Below are positions 54,070-61,278 of a stretch of DNA of 64,000 nt, in pieces. The notes under the pieces are model-generated. The model did not search any database. It saw nothing but the letters and a program-made list of their open reading frames with translations, and was not told where the DNA came from. Where the stretch lies: positions 1 to 64,000 of the forward strand of contig CAJUMX010000004.1 of the NCBI GenBank assembly GCA_910587705.1. Direction: 5' to 3'. Both the position numbers and the translations under genes were made by a program. This DNA is from an uncultured Oscillibacter sp. (GTDB taxonomy: Bacteria > Bacillota > Clostridia > Oscillospirales > Oscillospiraceae). How positions within the stretch are numbered: the stretch's first letter is position 1; every line of letters begins with the position of its first letter.

Positions 54070-54767
54070 AACGAAAACCGTTTCTGCCCGGATACGCCTG
54101 GTTGTTGCTGCTGATTGTGCCGGCCTGGACAGAAATTCTTTACTATGGCGCAAGACTGCTGAACAGAGGCCGGACTCATCTTGATTTTAGCTGCGGTCTG
54201 GACCGGGTGATTCCCGCCGTGCCCTGGACCATCGTCATTTACTCTGTGTGCTATCTGCTTTTCTGGGTTGTAAACTATGTTCTCTGCGCCAGAGGGGAAA
54301 AACGGGACGCATACCGCTTTTTTTGCGCGGATTTCCTGGCGAAGGCCGTCTGCTTCTTCCTTTTTCTTCTGCTCCCCGCCACCATGGAACGGCCTGTCAT
54401 CGACGGGAATTCCCTCTGGGATGAGGCCCTCCGCCTCCTGTATCAGATAGACGCTCCCGACAACCTGTTTCCCTCCATCCACTGCCTGGTCAGCTGGTTC
54501 AGCTATATTGGCGTCCGGGGGCGGAAGGACATTCCCCGATGGTATCGGATGCTTTCTCTCGCCATGGCACTGGCGGTGTTCGTATCCACGCTGACCACCC
54601 GGCAGCATGTGATCGCGGATATTTTCGGCGGGGTTCTGCTGGCGGAGAGCTGCTATTGGCTGGCCGGATGGAAGGCGGTGCTGGAGCGGTACACACAGTT
54701 TATAAACGGACTTTTGAGGAGGCTCCAAGATGTTGTTCCAATTCGAGAACCGATATGTCATGACTGA
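54066..54767 (+). CDS. PAP2-family membrane phosphatase
   Basis: 233 residues, six helices, with the three PAP2 motifs: ATMERPVIDG (C1), NLFPSIHCLVSW (C2, PSxH) and TTRQHVIADIFGG (C3). Substrates could be phosphatidate, phosphatidylglycerol phosphate or undecaprenyl pyrophosphate (BcrC-type, linked to bacitracin resistance). The ATGA overlap with psd shows coupling. Confidence 0.87.
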   Translation: MKRKPFLPGYAWLLLLIVPAWTEILYYGARLLNRGRTHLDFSCGLDRVIPAVPWTIVIYSVCYLLFWVVNYVLCARGEKRDAYRFFCADFLAKAVCFFLFLLLPATMERPVIDGNSLWDEALRLLYQIDAPDNLFPSIHCLVSWFSYIGVRGRKDIPRWYRMLSLAMALAVFVSTLTTRQHVIADIFGGVLLAESCYWLAGWKAVLERYTQFINGLLRRLQDVVPIREPICHD

Positions 54768-55260
54768 GGAAATGCTGCGGGAGTATACCGGCAGGGTTGT
54801 CTGCCAGAACCTTGTGAAAAACTGCGCCCTCTTCTGCGGGCTGTGCGCCCTGCTCTGCCTTGCGGCGATTCACTTCCGCCACCTTGGGACCGCCGCCGTC
54901 CTGGGTTCTTTCGCGGCGTTGGGGCTTGCCGCCGGGCTGTCCCTTCCCTTCCTGGCCGCCCATCAGCTTCATTCCGGCAGAAGCATAAAGGCGGAAACCA
55001 TTGTCGTCCAGTTCGGGGAACGCATCCTGCTGACGGAGCGGGGTATCCAGAGCTGGTATGACTACCGTGAGATTACAGCGGTGCAAGTGTTTCGGACCTT
55101 TTCTGTCCTGAAAATCGGGAAGCAGGACGCCATTGTGCTCTCTCCTGCGGGCTTCAGCCAGGGGGACAATATTTCTTTCTGGCGCTTCTTCCGTGAGAAA
55201 CGGCCCGACCTTTGGGCCAGAATCGACGTTCAGCAAAAACTTAGGAGGACTGCGGCATGA
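54730..55260 (+). CDS. YcxB-like membrane protein
   Basis: 176 residues: an N-terminal strand region, two helices (about 31-50 and 56-78) and a C-terminal PH-like domain (ERGIQSWYDYREITAVQVF, FSQGDNISFWRFFREK), as in YcxB proteins. Function unknown. It overlaps PAP2 by 38 bases and the permease gene by four. Confidence 0.75.
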   Translation: MLFQFENRYVMTEEMLREYTGRVVCQNLVKNCALFCGLCALLCLAAIHFRHLGTAAVLGSFAALGLAAGLSLPFLAAHQLHSGRSIKAETIVVQFGERILLTERGIQSWYDYREITAVQVFRTFSVLKIGKQDAIVLSPAGFSQGDNISFWRFFREKRPDLWARIDVQQKLRRTAA

Positions 55261-56495
55261 AGCTCGGGCAGGCGTTGAAAATGGCGGTCCGCTCCATCGG
55301 GGCCAGCAAGGCCCGGACGGCGCTGACTATGCTGGGCATCATCATCGGCGTGGCTTCCGTGGTCATTATGGTTTCCGTGGTACAGGGTTCTAACAAGAAG
55401 CAGCTGGAATATTTTGAAAAGATGGGCAACAACAAGATATCGGTGGACATTTATTCCAGTATGGTTATCATGGAAACCGGGGACGGTACAAGCATGGCGG
55501 TAAGCTCCAGTCCGGTAAAGGATGTGGGGCGGATGCTTTACGATTACTGCGCCCGCCGGCCGGGTCTGATTGCCGGGGTTACAGCACAGGGGTCTGTCAG
55601 CGGCCCGATTATCAGCGGACATCGGAACTCCGATAAAATGGAGAACGGCACGCCTAATATCTCCCTCGGAAATGAGAAATTCTCCGTCTGCAATAACTTC
55701 CAGATTGCCAAAGGCCGGGACATTTCTTACCTGGACGTGAAAGACTACAAGCAGGTGGTGGTGCTGGGGGCGGCGTTGGCGAAGTATCTCTTTCAATCCA
55801 CCAATCCTGTTGGACAGAGCGTCACCATCGCCGGGCATCCGTTTACAGTCATCGGCGTCTATGCCGCTAAGGACTCCAGCTCAGAGTACTCCATGGACAA
55901 CATGGCGGTGGTACCGGAGAGTGCCAACCGCACGCTGAACAAAAATGAACCCATCACAAGCTATGCCGTAAAAGCAAAGTCTTCTTCTGCTGTCCAAAAG
56001 GCAATTACGGGATTGAACAGTTTCCTCAAAACGCAAATGGGCGACGGGAATTTCAGCGTGTATTCCAACAACCAATTTCTTGACGAGTCCAAGGAGCAGA
56101 ATAAGATGATGAGCCTGGTCCTGGGCGGTATCGCGGGAATCTCCCTTCTGGTGGGCGGCATCGGTATTATGAATATCATGCTAGTAACTGTGTCGGAACG
56201 AACCCGAGAGATCGGCGTCCGGCGGGCTATCGGTGCGCCCAGGGCCTCCATCATGGCGCAGTTCCTGGTGGAGGCCGCCGTGGTGTGCGGCGTCGGGGGC
56301 GTCATCGGCATCGGGCTCGGGGTTCTGGGGTCCCTGATTGCGGGGAAGCTGCTGTTGAAAATGCTGCTGTTCCCGGACCCGGGGCTGGCTGTCGGGGCAT
56401 TCCTGTTCTCCGTGCTGCTGGGGATCGGATTTGGACTGTATCCAGCGGCGAAAGCCTCCGGACTGACGCCGGTGGAGGCCCTTCGGTCGGAATAG
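55257..56495 (+). CDS. MacB-type ABC transporter permease
   Basis: 412 residues with MacB/FtsX topology: helix 1 (ALTMLGIIIGVASVVIMVSV), a large periplasmic-type domain (about 45-280) and three C-terminal helices with GGIGIMNIMLVTVSERTREI and GVRRAIGAP. MacB permeases act as mechanotransmission exporters of peptides and normally pair with an ATPase; none is nearby. Last gene of the lipid operon. Confidence 0.9.
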   Translation: MKLGQALKMAVRSIGASKARTALTMLGIIIGVASVVIMVSVVQGSNKKQLEYFEKMGNNKISVDIYSSMVIMETGDGTSMAVSSSPVKDVGRMLYDYCARRPGLIAGVTAQGSVSGPIISGHRNSDKMENGTPNISLGNEKFSVCNNFQIAKGRDISYLDVKDYKQVVVLGAALAKYLFQSTNPVGQSVTIAGHPFTVIGVYAAKDSSSEYSMDNMAVVPESANRTLNKNEPITSYAVKAKSSSAVQKAITGLNSFLKTQMGDGNFSVYSNNQFLDESKEQNKMMSLVLGGIAGISLLVGGIGIMNIMLVTVSERTREIGVRRAIGAPRASIMAQFLVEAAVVCGVGGVIGIGLGVLGSLIAGKLLLKMLLFPDPGLAVGAFLFSVLLGIGFGLYPAAKASGLTPVEALRSE

Positions 56496-56502
56496 ATGCT
56501 TA

Positions 56503-56545
56503 TTATTTATACATTTCCCTTCTCTATTTGGAAGGGCAGACGCTC
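56503..56545. repeat. Direct repeat flanking the cargo, right copy
   Basis: Counterpart of 41065-41108, immediately after the permease stop. Read on the minus strand it gives the end of a protein similar to the tail of the backbone HTH protein. Confidence 0.7.
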
Positions 56546-56865
56546 TATTTCAGGAATATTAAATATTATAACTTTTCATGTACTGCCAGAGAATTTTGGA
56601 TCATCTAGAACGCTGCTATCATGACTTTTTCGTACTTGTAAACGACCATCTCTTTTAGGATGCCTGCTGTATGTGCGTCGTTCGGATAGGCGAATTTAGT
56701 TTCCCAGTTTTCGGATGAAATCAAACGGAAAAATTCTGCCATGCCCTGACAAATTATCAAAAATAATTGAATTTTTATGCTCATGCCTATGGGGCAATTG
56801 ACTTTGATACCCTGGAGCATAATATTTTTACGCTGAATACCGCCTGTACAGCCATTTTGAATCAA

Positions 56866-56885
56866 TGACCCACAACCTGACCCAC
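56866..56885 (+). repeat. Arm-type repeat, right end of element 1
   Basis: TGACCCACAACCTGACCCAC: two GACCCAC boxes, a variant of the 20-mer at 36624 and 57132. Confidence 0.6.
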
Positions 56886-57000
56886 GTCAGGAAAAATCTG
56901 AGCGGAATCAGTGGAGCGGATAGGATGTCAAAATGACATAATCCAGGTACGAAAGACCCGGATGGAGAGGAGAGGGAGCTCTTGTCCTTCCTATCGAATA

Positions 57001-57045
57001 TTCACACGCATGAGGCCACTGGTTCGAGTCCAGTAGTCTCCACCA
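57001..57045 (+). repeat. att core, right copy (3' half of tRNA-Val)
   Basis: 45 bp identical to 36493-36537. It is only the 3' half of a tRNA (from the anticodon loop on), so it is not a gene. It is both the right junction of element 1 and the left junction of element 2. Confidence 0.93.
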
Positions 57046-57082
57046 AGGGAACCCTAAAACCGCAATGGTTTCAGGGTTCCCT
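57046..57082 (+). terminator. Hairpin just inside element 2
   Basis: 16-bp arms with one mismatch (AGGGAACCCTAAAACC / GGTTTCAGGGTTCCCT), followed by TCTGTTTT. Same place relative to att as the hairpin at 36542-36569. Confidence 0.8.
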
Positions 57083-57131
57083 TCTGTTTTCGCAACTTTT
57101 CGTTTGTTAGTAACGTGTTAGTAACCGGGCC

Positions 57132-57151
57132 GACCCACAAGTTGACCCACA
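57132..57151 (+). repeat. Arm-type repeat, left end of element 2
   Basis: GACCCACAAGTTGACCCACA, identical to 36624-36643 and at a similar distance from the att core. Confidence 0.65.
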
Positions 57152-57200
57152 CGGGAAATAAAGTGCTCCCCAAGTCAAGTACAAAATAAGCTGACCCATA

Positions 57201-57890
57201 TCAGGGGAAGCGGGGATAGGCCCCGGTGGTGAGGTAGATATAGTATTCATTAGGAGACAGCTTAGCCAGGTCCCATTGATATCGGTCGTTGTTGTAGTAG
57301 TCAATCCAGTTATCAATCGAGCGCTGGGCATCCGCAAAGGAATACCAACTACGAATTTCACGGGAGAGTTCGTCCTTCATGTGTCCAAAAAAGCTTTCCT
57401 GGGGAGCGTTATCCCAGCAGTTGCCTTTCCGTGACATGGACTGTCGCAGGGCGCTGTCTTTCAGGAGCTGGATGAACTTTACGCAGGTGTAATGACAGCT
57501 TTGGTCGCTGTGAAGGATCGTGCTGCTATTGAGGGATACTCCATGGGTTTTCACCAGTTTCTCCACAGTTTCCAGCACAAAATCTACCTCAAGAGACTGG
57601 CTGAGGGTGTAAGACAACACCTGCTTTGTACAGGCGTCCAAAATCGTGGAGAGAAAACAATGGGCGCCGCCCAGCGGAATATAGGTGATGTCGGTTAACA
57701 AGATGCTCCGGGGACCATGGGCCTCAAACTCACGGTTTACCAGATTTTCCGCCGTATTGTTTGTCCGGATGGCCCTCTGCAGCCTGCGATATGGATTTGC
57801 CTTGCGAATGGGGCAGAAGAGTTTGTATTTCCGCATGAGCCGCCGGATCTTTTTGGGATTCATCCGAATTCCGATGTGCAGCAGCCGCAT
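57201..57890 (-). CDS. IS3 transposase OrfB (DDE domain)
   Basis: 229 residues from the first ATG, but the frame is open up to about 57968 and the upstream part (RRSDGGYDKGVRGIH) fits the family. The catalytic acidic residues are in LLTDITYIP, ILHSDQSCHYT and NAPQESFFGHMKDE. It catalyses strand transfer. In IS3 elements OrfB is made as a fusion with OrfA by frameshifting. Confidence 0.9.
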   Translation of the reverse strand: MRLLHIGIRMNPKKIRRLMRKYKLFCPIRKANPYRRLQRAIRTNNTAENLVNREFEAHGPRSILLTDITYIPLGGAHCFLSTILDACTKQVLSYTLSQSLEVDFVLETVEKLVKTHGVSLNSSTILHSDQSCHYTCVKFIQLLKDSALRQSMSRKGNCWDNAPQESFFGHMKDELSREIRSWYSFADAQRSIDNWIDYYNNDRYQWDLAKLSPNEYYIYLTTGAYPRFP

Positions 57891-57924
57891 ATGGATGCCT
57901 CGAACACCTTTGTCGTAACCACCG

Positions 57925-58362
57925 TCACTCCTCCGAATCCGGCTCGCCTGGCTGCCGCATAAGCTTTTTTAAAAACGCCATCTGCTGCTGGAGGTACACA
58001 ATTTCATTCTGAAGGCGCTGCTCACTCTCCCGGCGGGACATTTTCTCCAGCTGGGCGCTGTTGAAATGTTCTTTGCTGACGCGCATCCGTGATGTTGCTT
58101 TGCCTTTGAGTCCCTCCGGGGTTTTGGCGGCGCGGCGGATGCGCTTTGTCATGTTATGGACACGCTCGAAGCCCAGAACTTCCGGATCATAGCCCAGCTT
58201 TCGGAAAGCTATGTTTCCAGTGCAGCCTTCTATACTCAAACGCCAGAACTCCTTTTTGAACGCCAAAGTAAAGGAGATTTGCTCCGCCGTCACCCGTTCG
58301 GTGTACGGATTCGCCCGCAGCGTTGCTATTTCCTCAGGACTGAAAACCTTTTTTGTACTCAT
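57925..58362 (-). CDS. IS3 transposase OrfA
   Basis: 145 residues: a helix-turn-helix region (about 40-95) and a C-terminal leucine-zipper helix (about 108-137, QNEIVYLQQQMAFLKKLM). It binds the IS ends. Near its 3' end is a T5-A6 run (minus strand, 57975-57965); the OrfB frame opens directly after a TAA inside that run, which marks the probable frameshift window. GGAGG precedes the ATG. Confidence 0.88.
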   Translation of the reverse strand: MSTKKVFSPEEIATLRANPYTERVTAEQISFTLAFKKEFWRLSIEGCTGNIAFRKLGYDPEVLGFERVHNMTKRIRRAAKTPEGLKGKATSRMRVSKEHFNSAQLEKMSRRESEQRLQNEIVYLQQQMAFLKKLMRQPGEPDSEE

Positions 58363-58530
58363 AGGGCACCTCCATCACGGCAATTTATCATACCACCCCG
58401 GGGTCCTATGGGTCAACTTCCTGTCCGCTTCCTGGGGTACAGTTTAAAAACGATCAGAAAGAACGAAAGAGTACTGGATGGCTTTTTACTCATTGGCGTT
58501 TGATTCATCACATAGAGACAAAAATATTGA

Positions 58531-58723
58531 TTGAGTTTCTTAGGAAAAAGAGTATACTATTTTCTAGTAAAAGGCTTTATATTAAGTATTACCGTGTAAA
58601 AGCTAATCGTAATACGTGCTTTCTTCAAATCCCTCTCATTGTAAAACCCTCGCAATTTACATATGATCATATAGCATAACTAATTAACACTATACGGATT
58701 TACAGAAAGGGCAGATATACACC
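58531..58723 (+). promoter_or_regulatory. Promoter and AT-rich leader of the deaminase gene
   Basis: TTGAGT (58531-58536) and TATACT (58553-58558), 16-base spacer. The 5' leader is about 160 bases, AT-rich and without an open frame. In Vibrio the AvcD deaminase is held off by an RNA (AvcI) from the upstream region; an equivalent RNA here is possible but not shown. Confidence 0.55.
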
Positions 58724-61159
58724 ATGAACAATTATTCTTATTCCGTGCAAAATGCGTTTGGTCAGCGCCGGTCTTTGATTATAATTGGTTTAACTGGGCG
58801 TACTGGTTCTGGCTGCTCCACTACAGCGGATATTCTCAAAACTGAATCCTTTGATAATCTTCACTTAAAAACTCCAAAGACCTTTGATTTTCAAAATCGC
58901 GACGAACGAAAATACGAAGTAATTTATAAATATATGCAGACGGGAGATCATTGGCAGCCTTTCACGGTTATAAGTGGAAGCAATATCATTTTTTCCTTTA
59001 TACTTGAGAAGGGTTTTGACCAGTTCCTTGCATATATTTCCAAATTCAAAAATGTAGATGAAACGAATGACGTGAGAATCAGCGCCTTTGACGAAGTTAT
59101 GAATATCATATGCGGGATGAAACATCTATTTTCTGAAACAAACCCGTACAATGTAGAAGAAAATATAGACCAGATATTGGCTGATCCGGATAAGGTGGAG
59201 CTCTACTATAAATATTATTTGACCGATTTGCCAAAGCAAAAAAAGGATTTCTATGACGCCATAAGCAATTACACCTGCCACAGAGAATATGTAAATCGTT
59301 TTGAGCAAACCAAATATGTAAAATCTCACCTTTATACATTCCTTATGCAAGAAATAGGCAATAATCTCCGCTGTTCGGGTGATCCCTATTGCGAAGAATA
59401 CTCCCAAAATAATTTCTATGATGTGGCAAAGCGCATTGAGGCAATTGTTAAAATAGTGAAAAAGCACAATGAAAACGCCGGAAATTTTCAAAGCAGGATC
59501 TGCATTGACGCAATCCGAAACCCCTACGAGGCCTACTTCTTTAAGGACAAATACAGTTCTTTTTATTTGATGTCCATCAATGCGGAAGAGAGTGAACGCA
59601 GAGGGCGACTAGGACAGTTGGACGAAGAAGAGCTTCAGAGCTTGGACGAAATTGAATATGAAGCGGCGAGTCAAACGGATTATGGGATTTTTTCTCATCA
59701 AAGTATGCAGGAATGCCTCTCCATGTCAGATATCCACCTATATAACCAAAATGTAAGCGATGGACGTTTTTTATTTCTGACAGAGCAGATTGTAAAGTAT
59801 ATCGCTCTAATGCTCCATCCAGGATTGGTCAATCCAACACATATTGAGCGCTGTATGCAAACCGCCTATGTAGCCAGTTTGAATTCCGGTTGTTTGTCCC
59901 GTCAGGTAGGTGCGGTCATAACAGGACCGGATTTTTCGATCAAGGCCCTTGGTTGGAATGAAGTACCAGAGGGGCAAATTTCTTGTAATCTAAGGTGTAC
60001 ATCTGATTATTGCAAAAACAAGGATGCTGAAACATTTAGCTGCTTCGAACTTGAGGACTCACAATTCCAAGAAGCATTATTCGCAATCAATCAACGGGTT
60101 TCTGAGTGTGATCCGGATTTGAATGGGATGACATATTCCTATTGCTTTAAGGATATATACAACGAATTGAAAGGCGGCACTAAAAACCAGGTCCTTACAA
60201 GAGCGCTTCATGCTGAAGAAAACGCCTTTCTGCAATTGTCCAAACACGGCGGGCAAGGCATCAAAGGCGGAAAGCTCTTTTCCACAGCCAGCCCTTGCGA
60301 ACTTTGTTCTAAGAAAGCCTACCAGTTGGGGATTAAGGAAATATACTACATTGACCCATATCCTGGAATTTCCACCCGGCATATATTGACATTCGGCAAA
60401 CTCGGAAATCCGGAGGTTCATCTGTTTTACGGCGCAATTGGAGATGCGTATGTAAAGCTATATACACCAAGAATTCCTTTGAAGGATGAGTTAAAGCTTC
60501 GTTCAGGCATTGATTGCAAAAAGGTTGTGAAAGAACTCATTCAAGGGACCCAAGACATATTAGGTATAAAAGATTTTAAGAATATTGAACTTCAAAATCA
60601 TTTTATCTTCAAAACACGAACGGTTGTAACTGAATTCTCCAAATCAAATATCAAGGCATTACGGGATAACATTGAAAAAGTCACCCATCATGCTTACTGG
60701 ACTGGAAGCTCTTTTGATGGTTTCAAAATCAATGAATGCACCAAGGCGTATACGCATCAAAACATTCAAGGGAAAAAACTTCCCTATACATCAATCCTCA
60801 CTTTTAAAGAGCCTTTGATGAAAGATGAAGAAGTCGAGTGGGAAATGGAAACAAACGCAAAGGATTCCCGTTGTATCATGAGTCCTTATTATGCGTATAT
60901 AGCAACCGTCAAAACAGATAAACTCAAAATAATTGTAAGCGCACCGAAGGGGCTTCTTGAAAATGTGGAAAAAGTAGTATACGCTGATACAAAAATGCGC
61001 AAGGATTTTGAGGTTTCTAGAGATCCGCTTTTCCCAGAGGCCACTGAATTTGGTGAAAGCTTTACATTTGACGTTCCCGCTCCAAATCTTATGTACAGCT
61101 ATTCTATTGAATGGAAATTCAGTAAACAGGTTGATGATCTAAGGATTAAAGAGTGTTGA
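58724..61159 (+). CDS. AvcD-like anti-phage dCTP deaminase with C-terminal extension
   Basis: 811 residues, clearly richer in A/T than its neighbours. Residues 18-360 form a P-loop kinase-like domain with the loop GLTGRTGSGCSTT, in which Cys31 stands where Lys is usual. Residues about 375-600 are a zinc deaminase domain with HAEENAF (His496, Glu498) and PCELC (Cys525, Cys528). This pairing is that of AvcD/DCD proteins, which deaminate dCTP/dCMP on infection and starve phage of nucleotides. The last 190 residues (from about 620) are a beta-rich domain I do not recognise. It has its own promoter and lies in the element's variable site. Confidence 0.88.
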   Translation: MNNYSYSVQNAFGQRRSLIIIGLTGRTGSGCSTTADILKTESFDNLHLKTPKTFDFQNRDERKYEVIYKYMQTGDHWQPFTVISGSNIIFSFILEKGFDQFLAYISKFKNVDETNDVRISAFDEVMNIICGMKHLFSETNPYNVEENIDQILADPDKVELYYKYYLTDLPKQKKDFYDAISNYTCHREYVNRFEQTKYVKSHLYTFLMQEIGNNLRCSGDPYCEEYSQNNFYDVAKRIEAIVKIVKKHNENAGNFQSRICIDAIRNPYEAYFFKDKYSSFYLMSINAEESERRGRLGQLDEEELQSLDEIEYEAASQTDYGIFSHQSMQECLSMSDIHLYNQNVSDGRFLFLTEQIVKYIALMLHPGLVNPTHIERCMQTAYVASLNSGCLSRQVGAVITGPDFSIKALGWNEVPEGQISCNLRCTSDYCKNKDAETFSCFELEDSQFQEALFAINQRVSECDPDLNGMTYSYCFKDIYNELKGGTKNQVLTRALHAEENAFLQLSKHGGQGIKGGKLFSTASPCELCSKKAYQLGIKEIYYIDPYPGISTRHILTFGKLGNPEVHLFYGAIGDAYVKLYTPRIPLKDELKLRSGIDCKKVVKELIQGTQDILGIKDFKNIELQNHFIFKTRTVVTEFSKSNIKALRDNIEKVTHHAYWTGSSFDGFKINECTKAYTHQNIQGKKLPYTSILTFKEPLMKDEEVEWEMETNAKDSRCIMSPYYAYIATVKTDKLKIIVSAPKGLLENVEKVVYADTKMRKDFEVSRDPLFPEATEFGESFTFDVPAPNLMYSYSIEWKFSKQVDDLRIKEC

Positions 61160-61224
61160 AAATGTGCTAAAATCTCTCACTTTGCTTTAACCTATACGAG
61201 AAATTGTCCGGAAAAAGTAGAAGC

Positions 61225-61253
61225 GCACTGGGCAGGATTTTCCTGCCCAGTGC
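61225..61253. terminator. Hairpin between the deaminase and element 2 integrase genes
   Basis: 12-bp perfect arms GCACTGGGCAGG / CCTGCCCAGTGC with a 5-base loop; counterpart of 36671-36699. It serves the convergent genes on both sides. Confidence 0.78.
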
Positions 61254-61278
61254 TACTATTGAGGAGGCTTTTCCTCCT

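Larger units (their letters stand above)
56496..57000. other. AT-rich right end of element 1 with a gene remnant
   Basis: 505 bases without a firm gene. 56503-56545 repeats the 3' end of the backbone HTH gene. A minus-strand frame at 56605-56865 (86 codons) has no recognised family and may be a fragment. 56866-56885 carries two GACCCAC boxes like the integrase arm sites. Confidence 0.6.
36538..57045. mobile_element. Integrative mobilizable element 1 in tRNA-Val
   Basis: 20.5 kb between the two 45-bp att copies. The backbone on the left is all minus strand: integrase, DUF6809 protein, relaxase, RHH protein, candidate oriT, excisionase-like protein, HTH protein. The cargo to the right holds two two-component systems, lipoproteins, a MATE exporter and a phospholipid operon. 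No VirB/TraG-type transfer genes are seen, so it is an IME rather than a self-transmissible ICE. Integrase next to the tRNA and matching arm-type repeats at both ends support the limits. Confidence 0.9.
57159..58446 (-). mobile_element. IS3-family insertion sequence
   Basis: 1,288 bp. End sequences TAAAGTGCTCCCC (left) and TAAACTGTACCCC (right, complement) match at 10 of 13 bases, and a second shared block TGACCCATA lies about 22-27 bp further in. A 3-bp duplication AAA (57156-57158 and 58447-58449) flanks it. Removing the IS and one AAA gives a sequence continuous with element 1 at 36645-36665, which proves the insertion point. Confidence 0.88.

Noticed and set aside
53023..54761. Minus-strand frames of 332 and 267 codons opposite psd and PAP2
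   Set aside because: The plus-strand genes have clear catalytic motifs and coupled starts; the minus frames have none.
57001..57045. A second tRNA-Val gene
   Set aside because: Only the 3' half from the anticodon loop is present; there is no acceptor 5' strand or D-arm. It is an att site.
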